Source: an uncultured Gordonibacter sp. | GTDB taxonomy: Bacteria > Actinomycetota > Coriobacteriia > Coriobacteriales > Eggerthellaceae | Assembly: GCA_904420575.1 (NCBI GenBank) | Contig: CAJFVW010000040.1 | Span: 1-43,866, forward strand | Direction: 5' to 3' | Length of the DNA: 43,866 nt | Part shown: positions 25,906 through 35,171 of the stretch, piece by piece | Layout: every line of letters begins with the position of its first letter | How positions within the stretch are numbered: the stretch's first letter is position 1 | Notes under the pieces: model-generated | The model's database searches: none | The model's input: the letters and a program-made list of their open reading frames with translations, nothing else | Told to the model about the DNA's origin: nothing | Position numbers and translations under genes: made by a program

Positions 25906-26898
25906 TCAGTGCCTCCGGATCAACGCGGCGGCCAGGGCGGCCACCACGCCTGCCGTCAGCACCGTGCCTGCCAGCATGCCCGTGCGCACCGATCCGACCG
26001 AGAACGCGCGCAGGCCGCCGAAGTCCACCGCATGGGCCGCGCGGGCCAGCTCGCGTTCGGACGCATAGCCGCTGGCGCGCCCCGGGCTGTCGGAGAGGAC
26101 GTGCTGGGCGAACGGGAAGCAGGCCAGCTTGGCCGGCCGCGAGACCAGCAGGTCCGCATGCCACGTGAGGCATTCCAGGTTCAGGCCGTCCAGGGGAACG
26201 TCGAGCGCGCAGGCCATCTCTTCGGGAAGGAAGGTGAGCGAGAACACGTCCGCCTCGTCGGCGGACAGGGGGCGCCCGTAGCCGACCGACAGGTTGCCTT
26301 CCACCCAGAAGCGCCTGTCGAGCGGCCGCATCTCAGCGCCTTCCAGCGGCACGTCGAACGCGGCGCGCGCCGGGCTTTCCGCGTCCTGCACGTCCACCAG
26401 CACGCGTCCGTCGCAGGTGGTCGTGACCACGGAACGCGGCGCGGAGGGCGCACGCAGACCGTGCGCCCGGTCGTAGCTGATGGTATCGCTCAGGTAATCG
26501 ACGATGACCCAGCTGAGAAGCCCCGTCCGCATGTCTTCGGCCATCAGGTAGCATTCGGCGCGGGCTCCCCAGAACGCGCTCGTGTGCACCCGGAAGAAGC
26601 CGAACACGGCGTAGACCGCCGGCCGGTCGCCCTCGAAGACGCTCGCCTTGCACAGCCGGAAGCCTTCGGGAAGCAGCGCCGCAGCACGCTGCTGGTCGGC
26701 GACCTCGTAGAACAAGAAGAACGCATAGGGCTCCACGACGAAGCCCATGTACGGCGACGCTTCCGACGACCGCGTCAGCAGCGAGCGCTGCACGCCTCGC
26801 GGCACAAGCCCGACAAACTGTTGCAGGAAATGGATGGAACCCACCGTGACGGGGTCCACCAGCCTTTCCGTGCCTTTGGCGAAACGGTCGGTGTCCAT
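25906..26898 (-). CDS. Hypothetical protein with C-terminal membrane anchor
   Basis: 330 residues, not recognised. The N-terminal two thirds are soluble and strand-rich, with blocks LLPEGFRLCKASVFEGDRPA, then AVFGFFRVHTSAFWGARAEC. They vaguely recall acetoacetate decarboxylase-like or DUF2071 barrels, but catalytic residues of those families are not identifiable. The last ~25 residues form one hydrophobic helix (TGMLAGTVLTAGVVAALAAAL) ending in RRH, so it is probably tail-anchored with the domain in the cytoplasm. ATG 26898 follows AAGGAG. It is transcribed towards the YhgE operon and away from the metal operon. Confidence 0.7.
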   Translation of the reverse strand: MDTDRFAKGTERLVDPVTVGSIHFLQQFVGLVPRGVQRSLLTRSSEASPYMGFVVEPYAFFLFYEVADQQRAAALLPEGFRLCKASVFEGDRPAVYAVFGFFRVHTSAFWGARAECYLMAEDMRTGLLSWVIVDYLSDTISYDRAHGLRAPSAPRSVVTTTCDGRVLVDVQDAESPARAAFDVPLEGAEMRPLDRRFWVEGNLSVGYGRPLSADEADVFSLTFLPEEMACALDVPLDGLNLECLTWHADLLVSRPAKLACFPFAQHVLSDSPGRASGYASERELARAAHAVDFGGLRAFSVGSVRTGMLAGTVLTAGVVAALAAALIRRH

Positions 26899-27389
26899 GG
26901 CGGCTCCTTGGTCGGTAGGGTGACGGATAGGCCGGCCCACGGTCTCCCGAAGACGCACGACTTCAAGGGCATGCCGCCGTCAGGGCGCGCAGCCAGGGAG
27001 GTGCGCCGCAAGGACGCAGGCAGCGGCATCATGCCCACCATGGTAGCGAGAGCAGGTCGCCAGGCGGGATTCTGCAAGCGAGCCGGCACCCGCCCGTCAA
27101 CCTCCCGCCATCACGCCGCAGGCGCACCGAAAGCCGGCGGGTGAGACCAGGCGCGCGGAAGCGCGACGCGCCGACGGCGGCAGAAGCGTCGGCGGCGGCA
27201 ATGCCGGAGCCCGCCGTGCCGCCGACGCCCACGCCGCCGCCACCCTGCCCGCGCCCTGCCCGCGCCCGGGTCGCGCCTAAGCCCGCGACGCGTTGCCCCA
27301 GACGCGCGTCATGCATTCCGGGACGCACTTTCGGATCGACAGCCGAACAGGAGACGGCAGAATCTTCGCCACAAAATTTCTCTCCCCCC
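26899..27389 (+). other. GC-rich intergenic region without supported genes
   Basis: This stretch holds only low-complexity Arg/Ala/Gly frames on either strand, typical of shadow ORFs in high-GC DNA. It includes repeated GCCGGCGG and CGCGCC blocks. The promoter of the following repressor gene begins at its right end. Confidence 0.5.
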
Positions 27390-27435
27390 TTGACAGGTCG
27401 GCTTCACTGCCTATACTTATGAACAGTTGCTCATA
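27390..27435 (+). promoter_or_regulatory. Promoter and SmtB/ArsR-type operator of the metal efflux operon
   Basis: TTGACA (27390-27395) and TATACT (27412-27417) are 16 bases apart. The imperfect inverted repeat TATGAACAGTTGCTCATA (27418-27435) follows directly and matches the TGAACA-centred operators bound by SmtB/CadC repressors. Bound repressor would cover the transcription start. Confidence 0.85.
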
Positions 27436-27465
27436 TGTTTGATTGATATGACAAAGGGAGCTGCC

Positions 27466-27963
27466 ATGGAGAAGGAAGCCAAGAGCGCGGAACCGGACAT
27501 GGGCGCGGGGCCGGGCGCCAAGTCGGGCGCGGGCGCCGAGCCGAAAGCGGACGCAAGGGCAGGCGGCGAAATGGAAGTTGGCGCGGGAGCGCGAACGGCC
27601 GCCGAATCGGGAGCAGGCGCAGGAGCGCCCTCTCCCCACGGCAACGCGCACCGCGCCGCCAACGTCGCGCCCGATCCCATGCCCGACGAGGAAATGCTGT
27701 ACGACCTGGCCGACCTGTTCAAGGTTTTCGGCGACACCACCCGCATCAAGATCCTGTACGCCCTCATGGGCACGGAGCTGTGCGTGGCAGACATCGCCGA
27801 CCTCGTCGGCGCCACGCAAAGCGCCGTGTCGCACCAGCTGCGCACGCTCAAGCAGGCGCGCCTGGTGAAGTTCCAACGCGACGGCAAGAACGTCATCTAC
27901 GCGCTGTCGGACGACCACGTGTACACCATGCTCGCCCAGGGCATGACCCACATCTGCGAATAG
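27466..27963 (+). CDS. ArsR/SmtB-family metal-responsive repressor
   Basis: 165 residues. Residues 75-165 form the winged-helix dimer. Two metal-site signatures are visible: ELCVAD (104-109, Cys106), the alpha-3 motif of CadC/SmtB, and a perfect alpha-5 motif D-x-H-x10-H-x2-E formed by Asp149, His151, His162 and Glu165, the Zn/Co-sensing site of CzrA/SmtB. It should repress the downstream ATPase operon until Zn, Cd, Pb or similar ions bind. The first ~70 residues are a Gly/Ala/Glu-rich extension not usual in the family. ATG 27466 follows AAAGGGAG; an open frame further upstream overlaps the operator and is not used. Confidence 0.92.
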   Translation: MEKEAKSAEPDMGAGPGAKSGAGAEPKADARAGGEMEVGAGARTAAESGAGAGAPSPHGNAHRAANVAPDPMPDEEMLYDLADLFKVFGDTTRIKILYALMGTELCVADIADLVGATQSAVSHQLRTLKQARLVKFQRDGKNVIYALSDDHVYTMLAQGMTHICE

Positions 27964-28005
27964 CGGCAACCCCGCCACAAAGACGAACCGGAAAGGACAC
28001 GCATC

Positions 28006-28224
28006 ATGCGCAAGGCATTCAAACTCCAAGACCTCGACTGCGCGAACTGCGCCGCCAAGATGGAGAACGGCATCAAGAACATCGACGGCGTGCGCAGCGC
28101 CACCGTCAGCTTCATGACGCAGAAGCTGGTGCTGGAGGCCGACGACGACCGCTTCGACGCCGTGCTGGACGAGGCCGAACGCGTCTGCCGCAAGATAGAG
28201 CCCGACTGCACCATCCTGCGCTGA
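28006..28224 (+). CDS. Small HMA-domain metal-binding protein
   Basis: 72 residues with the ferredoxin-like HMA fold and the binding motif LDCANC near the N-terminus in place of GMTCxxC. An acidic C-terminal half ends RKIEPDCTILR. It probably delivers or buffers a divalent metal for the following ATPase, which lacks its own N-terminal HMA domain. GAAAGGAC precedes ATG 28006. It lies 42 bases after the repressor gene and 103 before the ATPase, all in one apparent operon. Confidence 0.85.
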   Translation: MRKAFKLQDLDCANCAAKMENGIKNIDGVRSATVSFMTQKLVLEADDDRFDAVLDEAERVCRKIEPDCTILR

Positions 28225-28327
28225 GCGACCAGCCCCCACCTCTGCGGAAGACAAAAAGGGCAGCCGGGCACGCTTCGACCCGCCGAACGAAAATCTCCGA
28301 ACCGACCATCGAAGGATCCCCAGAAAC

Positions 28328-30250
<1,923 letters not shown>

Positions 30251-30302
30251 CGCGGCGGAAACCGCCGACGGCGTGAGCGCCGCAAAGAGAAGCAGCGCAA
30301 CG

Positions 30303-30336
30303 AGCGCCGCCCCCTGGGGGCGGCGCTTTCTTGTTT
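30303..30336 (+). terminator. Intrinsic terminator of the metal efflux operon
   Basis: AGCGCCGCCCCC and GGGGGCGGCGCT (30303-30314/30316-30327) form a long GC stem with a minimal loop, followed by TTCTTGTTT. It lies 53 bases after the ATPase stop. Confidence 0.85.
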
Positions 30337-30547
30337 GGCAGCCGCGCATACGTGGTGCCGAATATCGGGACGGCGCTTTTCCGCTTCTTGGCGTTGCCCT
30401 CCGCTTGACGAGAACGACCGACGAAACGACCCGACGAACAGGGGTGCTGCACCATGCAAGGTTTCTGCTGTATTCCTGCTTGCTTTCCGCTTGAACAGCG
30501 ACGGAATGCCGCTGGAAGCGGGTTGGAAAAAGGCTGCGCTTCGTGGA

Positions 30548-30576
30548 TTGTTCCGTTGGGCGAAGGGCTTTATACT
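30548..30576 (+). promoter_or_regulatory. Promoter of the VapD module
   Basis: TTGTTC (30548-30553) and TATACT (30571-30576) are separated by 17 bases, and the gene starts 26 bases later. The ~210 bases between the preceding terminator and this promoter contain no supported gene. Confidence 0.65.
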
Positions 30577-30602
30577 GCAACCAGCAAATGGAAGGAGCCG
30601 AC

Positions 30603-30932
30603 GTGAAAAAGATGCAGATCGTCCTTGACGAAGAGAAGATCCGCCGGGAAGGGGCGTACGATCCGGCCTCCTTGCAAACCGCCGTGGACGATCTTCTGGT
30701 GGGTCGCTACGCCCTGGTGAAGGGCGACGACGGCTTCTATTACGAAAACGACCGGGAAGACGGGTTCTTCGGCTTCATGAGCTCGGCATTGATCTTGAAA
30801 GACCGCGATTGGTTCTTGGACAACGTCGACACCTGGCTCTGGTACAACAGCGACGACATGCCAGAACCCGACATGTTTTCGGTCGAGGATGCCAAAGAGT
30901 TCTTTTTGAGCAAGCGAGCGGAAGCCGTCTAA
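30603..30932 (+). CDS. Hypothetical protein, candidate antitoxin of VapD
   Basis: 109 residues, acidic, starting VKKMQIVLDEEKIRREGAYD with the block YALVKGDDGFYYENDREDGF and a WFLDNVDTWLWYN segment near residue 75. It matches no family I recognise. GTG 30603 follows GAAGGAG with five bases between; ATG 30612 is a possible alternative. Its stop is one base before the start of a VapD-like gene, the spacing typical of toxin-antitoxin pairs, so an antitoxin role is inferred from position and size. Base composition is less GC-rich than the surroundings, which suggests acquisition. Confidence 0.65.
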   Translation: MKKMQIVLDEEKIRREGAYDPASLQTAVDDLLVGRYALVKGDDGFYYENDREDGFFGFMSSALILKDRDWFLDNVDTWLWYNSDDMPEPDMFSVEDAKEFFLSKRAEAV

Positions 30933-30933
30933 A

Positions 30934-31266
30934 ATGGCTCGCGAGATCAAAGCTGTCAGACGGTTCAAAGCCGTCAACTTCGACCTGGATACCCAAAGCC
31001 TTCGAGAGCGATTCGGTGAGCAAAGCCGGCCGAAAGCTTACCGAACGATAGGCCGGTATCTCATGGATCGAGGTTTTGTGCATCGGCAAGGATCGGGATA
31101 TCGGTCGACCGTCAAGCTATCCGATTTCGAGATAACCCTTATCGTCTCGCTCATGTATAAAGAACTGGCTTGGCTCCCAGATTGTGTTCGCACGCTCGAC
31201 GTCACGAACATAGGCCAAGATTACGACATGGACTCAATAGCAAGGGAAAAGCTCGGTGACGTTTAG
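30934..31266 (+). CDS. vapD: VapD-like endoribonuclease (Cas2-like fold)
   Basis: 110 residues. The N-terminal FKAVNFDLDTQSLRERFG carries the conserved Asp of VapD/Cas2-type proteins (FDLDT), followed by the AYRTIGRYLMDRGFVHRQGS strand-helix region with a QGSGYRS turn, and a C-terminal WLPDCVRTLDVTNIG strand. VapD proteins are purine-preferring mRNases linked to persistence and virulence in Helicobacter and Haemophilus. The extended N-terminus (MAREIKAVRR) is slightly longer than usual. The upstream gene at 30603 is the presumed antitoxin. Composition is roughly balanced GC, unlike neighbours. Confidence 0.8.
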   Translation: MAREIKAVRRFKAVNFDLDTQSLRERFGEQSRPKAYRTIGRYLMDRGFVHRQGSGYRSTVKLSDFEITLIVSLMYKELAWLPDCVRTLDVTNIGQDYDMDSIAREKLGDV

Positions 31267-31328
31267 CTGCAAAGAAGCCTCGCTGGAGGACCACCTGCGG
31301 CCATGATCGACGGACGCGTCATTCCGTT

Positions 31329-32420
31329 TCAGCAAGACCTCAGCACAAGTTCGAAGGTCAGCCAGCAGGCGCCGTCACGGTCTTCTGCGTGCGCTCCCAA
31401 GGTGCCGCCCATGCGCTCGGCGAGCGAGCGGGCAATGGCCAGGCCCAAGCCGGAACTCTCGTGCGAGCGGGAGGCGTCCACGGTGTAGAACGGGTCGAAC
31501 AGCCGGGCCACCTGCAAGGCCGAAAGCGACGCGGCATCGTTCGAAAACGTCACGGCCACGCAGTCGCCGCGACCGACGCCCCCGCCGACCGACGCTTCTC
31601 CCCCGCCCGGCTGCGCTCCCTCGCCCAGCCCCACGCCCGACTTTTCCCTATCCGCTTCGCAGCCACGCATTCCGCAGCCGCCCGCCTGCCCGCCTCGTTG
31701 TTCGCCACCTCCCGCTTCGCACCGTACGGCCACCGTCACCTCCAGCGTCGTCCGCGCGTACTTGCCGGCGTTGTGCAACAGGTTTTCCAACACGCGCTCG
31801 AGCGCGGCCGCGTCGGCAAGGGCGCACACCGGACGTTCGGGCACGGCCACGCGCACGTCCAGGCCACGCTCCTCCAACAGGCGGTAATGTTCGGCCACCG
31901 CTTCTCGCGCGAAACGGCCCACGTCCACAGACGCAGGCTCCAGCCGCTCGTCGTCGCCGCGCAGCCGGGAAAGCTCGTAGAACTGCGCCACCAGCCGCTG
32001 AAGGGAGTCGGCCTTGCGCCGCACGACGACGAGCGATTCCCGCGTTTCCGCATCCAGCGCGCTTTCGTCCACCAAGGCAAGATAGCCGCAGATGGACGTG
32101 AGCGGCGTGCGCAGGTCGTGGCTGATGTGCTCTATCTGCGCCTTCAGTTCGGCTTCGCGGCGAGAGTAGGCCACCGCCTGCCGCCGGATGCCCTCGAGCG
32201 CCCGGTTCACGGTTCCCAGCAGCGCTTCCAGATCGGCGTCGGGCCGCGGCAGCTTCACGATGCGGTTGTCTTCCAGATGCCCCACGATTTCCCGCAGCTC
32301 GCGATCGACCTGCCGCAGAGAGCGCCTGAGCAGCAGGTAGCGCACGGCAAACCACGTTGCGACGGCCAGCGCCAAAACGGCCACCAGCAGCAATGCCCAC
32401 GTCGCTTCCGTCTCCGCCAT
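31329..32420 (-). CDS. Sensor histidine kinase
   Basis: 363 residues. One N-terminal membrane helix (~8-30), no large external domain, then a dimerisation region with the phosphorylated His101 in HISHDLRTPLTS. The N-box is ENLLHNAGKYA (212-222) and the G-box SGLGLAIARSLAERMGG (323-339). Between them residues ~235-285 are a Gly/Glu-rich insertion absent from normal HATPase domains. It is the last gene of a minus-strand operon after a response regulator, ABC ATPase and permease, an arrangement typical of peptide-antibiotic (bacitracin, lantibiotic) resistance modules with intramembrane-sensing kinases. ATG 32420 follows GGGAAGGGAAGG. Confidence 0.92.
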   Translation of the reverse strand: MAETEATWALLLVAVLALAVATWFAVRYLLLRRSLRQVDRELREIVGHLEDNRIVKLPRPDADLEALLGTVNRALEGIRRQAVAYSRREAELKAQIEHISHDLRTPLTSICGYLALVDESALDAETRESLVVVRRKADSLQRLVAQFYELSRLRGDDERLEPASVDVGRFAREAVAEHYRLLEERGLDVRVAVPERPVCALADAAALERVLENLLHNAGKYARTTLEVTVAVRCEAGGGEQRGGQAGGCGMRGCEADREKSGVGLGEGAQPGGGEASVGGGVGRGDCVAVTFSNDAASLSALQVARLFDPFYTVDASRSHESSGLGLAIARSLAERMGGTLGAHAEDRDGACWLTFELVLRSC

Positions 32421-32444
32421 GCGCCTTCCCTTCCCTGCCCCGTC

Positions 32445-33221
32445 CTACAGTTCGACCTTGTCCGCACGCCACAGGCCGACGCCAGCGAACGCCGCGATGC
32501 CGACGAATCCGGCGATCAGGCATTTCGCCAAGCCTGCCGGGGTGTCCCACAGGAAGGCGGCCAGCCCCGCCTGGTTGACGAACACCTCGTTCGCGAAGAA
32601 GTTCCATGGCAGCCAGCTGGCGAGCGCGGCCACTGGCTGGACGGCTTGCCCTATGAGCAGGAACACCTGGGGAACGAGCACCACCACGGCGAACCACGCA
32701 AAGAACGCATGGATCGTCCTCGGAAGGACCGCGAACACGGCCACCGCCAGAACGACGCACGCCACCGTGAACGGCAGCGCCGACGCCACGCCCCGCAGCA
32801 AGTAGCCCACCGACTCGGCCGCAGGGCCTTCCAGCAGCAACATGGCGCTGCCGATGTACACCGCTAGCACGACGGCCATGCTGGTCAGGCCGAGCACCAC
32901 GGACACGATGCACTTCCCCACGAACAGCCCGCGGCGGGAAAGGCCGTACGCAAGCGCGTTCTTGAACGTGCCGTTCGCGCGGTCGTCGCCGAACAGCACC
33001 CACACGAGCAGCCCTGCCATGAGGAACAGCAGCCCCATCATGGAGACGAGGTTGCTGAGCGAGAACCGCACCGTCGAGTAGCGGAAGTTCGGCACATCCG
33101 CCATGGCCCACAAAATCACGTTGGCCGCCAGCACGATGGCGCAGAGCACGCCGGTGAACAGGTATATCTCGCGGCCATGCAGAATGCGGTACCATTCGCT
33201 TCTCAGATAGTTCAGCATCAT
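32445..33221 (-). CDS. ABC-2 type permease
   Basis: 258 residues with six predicted membrane helices; begins MMLNYLRSEWYRILHGREIY, a typical BcrB/LanE-G-like permease N-terminus, and shows RANGTFKNALAYGLSRRGL in the first cytoplasmic segment. It would form the membrane part of an exporter with the ATPase encoded just upstream; the two genes overlap by four bases (ATGA). The likely role is export or removal of antimicrobial peptides or lipids, inferred from neighbours. Confidence 0.87.
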   Translation of the reverse strand: MMLNYLRSEWYRILHGREIYLFTGVLCAIVLAANVILWAMADVPNFRYSTVRFSLSNLVSMMGLLFLMAGLLVWVLFGDDRANGTFKNALAYGLSRRGLFVGKCIVSVVLGLTSMAVVLAVYIGSAMLLLEGPAAESVGYLLRGVASALPFTVACVVLAVAVFAVLPRTIHAFFAWFAVVVLVPQVFLLIGQAVQPVAALASWLPWNFFANEVFVNQAGLAAFLWDTPAGLAKCLIAGFVGIAAFAGVGLWRADKVEL

Positions 33222-34135
33222 GCCTCCCCCCTTTCTTTCAGCTCGAAATAGTACTGCTCGAGCGACATGCGGCGCAGCTCCAGCTTGCCGACGCCCAGGC
33301 CGTGCGCGCTCGCCAGGCCGCTGTACGCCTGGGCGTCATGCTGTGGGTCGAAGATGCGCACGCATCCGTCGGGAAGCACCTGGTAGCGTTCGTGTCCCAG
33401 TTCGCGCTCGAGCAAGGCCGTGTAGACGGCCACGTCCGACACGGCTATGTCCAGGCAGTCCTGGCACCGTTTCTGCAGCTCTTCGGCGCTCACCTGCTCC
33501 ACCAGCCGGCCCCGGCGCAAGAACGCGTACTGGGTGGCAAGCTGCTCCAGTTCGGCCAGATGATGGCTGGAAAGCACGATGGTGATGCCCTTCTCGCGGT
33601 TGATCTGCTGCAGCAGCGTCCGCATCTCCACGATGCCGCTGGGGTCGAGGCCGCTCGCCGGCTCGTCCAGCACCAGGACCTCGGGCTCGCCCATGAGCGC
33701 CATCGCCAGGCCCAGACGCTGCTTCATGCCCATCGAGAGGTGCTTGCACGGACGGTTCTTCGCAGAGGCCAGGCCCACCGTGTCCAGCAGCTTCGGCACG
33801 GCGTCTTTTCCCGGCACCCCTTTCTGGATGCGGCAGCATTCGAGGTTCTTCTCCACGCTGAGGTTCGGGTAGAAGCCCGGCTGCTCGATGATGGCGCCCA
33901 TGCGCGACCGCCGCCGCTCCAAGCCGCGCCGGTCGTGCGCATCGAACAGCCGCAGCTCGCCTTCCGTGGGGAAAGCAAGCCCGCACAGCAGCTTGAACAG
34001 GGTCGACTTCCCTGCCCCGTTGTCGCCCACCAGGCCGAACACGTCGCCGCGGCGCACCGTGAGGTTCACGTCGTCCAGCGCGGTCACGTCGCCATAGCGC
34101 TTCGCCAGCCCCCTTGTCTCTATCACCACGTCCAT
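33218..34135 (-). CDS. ABC transporter ATPase (BcrA-like)
   Basis: 305 residues. Walker A GDNGAGKST (37-45), a Q-loop IIEQPGFYPNLS, signature LSMGMKQR, Walker B LVLDEPASGLD and switch His in LSSHHLAELEQLA define a BcrA/CcmA-type ATPase; the family-specific C-terminal part (~220-305) is present. It should power the adjacent permease. The start at 34135 is preceded by AAAGGAAG at a longish distance. The 115-base gap to the response regulator gene contains a direct repeat that may be a regulator site. Confidence 0.92.
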   Translation of the reverse strand: MDVVIETRGLAKRYGDVTALDDVNLTVRRGDVFGLVGDNGAGKSTLFKLLCGLAFPTEGELRLFDAHDRRGLERRRSRMGAIIEQPGFYPNLSVEKNLECCRIQKGVPGKDAVPKLLDTVGLASAKNRPCKHLSMGMKQRLGLAMALMGEPEVLVLDEPASGLDPSGIVEMRTLLQQINREKGITIVLSSHHLAELEQLATQYAFLRRGRLVEQVSAEELQKRCQDCLDIAVSDVAVYTALLERELGHERYQVLPDGCVRIFDPQHDAQAYSGLASAHGLGVGKLELRRMSLEQYYFELKERGEA

Positions 34136-34211
34136 CGGATGGTTGCTTCCTTTCTCTTGAAGGACGGCCTGTCGGCAGGAAACGATACCGAAAAGCCCCG
34201 AAAGAAGTCCT

Positions 34212-34231
34212 CAAGGAAGGTTAAGGAAAGT
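34212..34231 (-). promoter_or_regulatory. Candidate response-regulator binding site (10-bp direct repeat)
   Basis: CAAGGAAGGT (34212-34221) and TAAGGAAAGT (34222-34231) are adjacent direct repeats with eight of ten bases identical, in the gap between the response regulator and ABC ATPase genes. OmpR-type regulators bind tandem half-sites with this period. No clear promoter hexamers accompany it. Confidence 0.4.
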
Positions 34232-34250
34232 CTAAAGATGCCGCGGCGCA

Positions 34251-34958
34251 TCATGCCAGCTTGAAGCCGATGCCCCAGACGGTCTTGACGTACTCGTCCT
34301 GGGCGCCTGCGGCCGCCAGCTTCTTGCGGATGTTGCTCATATGCACGTTGACGGCGTTCTCCTCGCCGTAATAGCCGCTTTTCCACACGAGCTCGTAAAG
34401 CCGCTCGCGCGAGAACACCTTGTCGGGCTCGCGTATGAGGACGTGCAGGATGTCGAACTCGTGCGCGGTCAGCGCCACCTCCGCGTCCCCCAGCGTCACG
34501 CGACGTCGTGCGACGTCCAGCCGCAGGTCGCGATGGGCGTAGGTTTCGTCGAGGTCGGACGAGGAGGCGGCGGGCCCTGGGGAAGCTGAGCCCGCGCGCC
34601 GCAGCACCGCATGGATGCGCGCCGCCACTTCGTCGGGGTCGAACGGCTTGGTCACGTAGTCGTCGGCCCCCAGCTTGAGCATGTCCACCTTGTCCGAGGT
34701 GGACGCCTTCGCGGACACCACGACGATGGGCGTCCGCACGCCGCGTTCGCGCACCTGCCCCACGAACCCAGGGCCGTCCATGCCCGGCAGCATCATGTCG
34801 AGCAGAACCAGGTCGAACGTCGCGCGCTCCACCTGCAGGAGGGCCTCGGTGCCCGAGAACGCCGGCACGGCCTGGAACCCCTCGCGCGCGACGATCTTCG
34901 TCAGCAGCGCGTTGATGTCAGGATCGTCCTCCACGACCAGGATGGTTCCCGCACCCAC
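34251..34958 (-). CDS. OmpR/PhoB-family response regulator
   Basis: 235 residues. The receiver domain has the acidic pair Asp11-Asp12, phosphoacceptor Asp54 (LVLLDMMLPGMDG), Ser82 and Lys104 (DYVTKPF). A short Ser/Pro linker leads to a winged-helix domain with VALTAHEFDILHVLIREPDK and the terminal VKTVWGIGYKLA-like hairpin (here GIGFKLA). It is the partner of the kinase at 31329 and probably controls the ABC genes. The start codon is GTG at 34958 after GGGGAAGGGG. Confidence 0.93.
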   Translation of the reverse strand: MGAGTILVVEDDPDINALLTKIVAREGFQAVPAFSGTEALLQVERATFDLVLLDMMLPGMDGPGFVGQVRERGVRTPIVVVSAKASTSDKVDMLKLGADDYVTKPFDPDEVAARIHAVLRRAGSASPGPAASSSDLDETYAHRDLRLDVARRRVTLGDAEVALTAHEFDILHVLIREPDKVFSRERLYELVWKSGYYGEENAVNVHMSNIRKKLAAAGAQDEYVKTVWGIGFKLA

Positions 34959-35171
34959 GTTCGCCCCTTCCCCAAGCGCACCGTTCGCGCCTGCGTCACC
35001 GTCGCCGCCGTCCTGCCCATGATATCATTCCCCGACCAACCGATGCTTCGACGCCGTGCCCGAAACCGCAGGGCGCACGGAAAGAGAAGCCTGGGGGCCC
35101 GCAGGAGCCACCTTGGTCAATGCGCTTTCCGGGCATCGCCCGAGGAAGGATGGGTGGCTCGGCGAGACGTC

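Noticed and set aside
27029-27328. Minus-strand 99-codon frame in the intergenic region
   Set aside because: Low-complexity Gly/Arg/Ala sequence with no ribosome binding site; judged noncoding.
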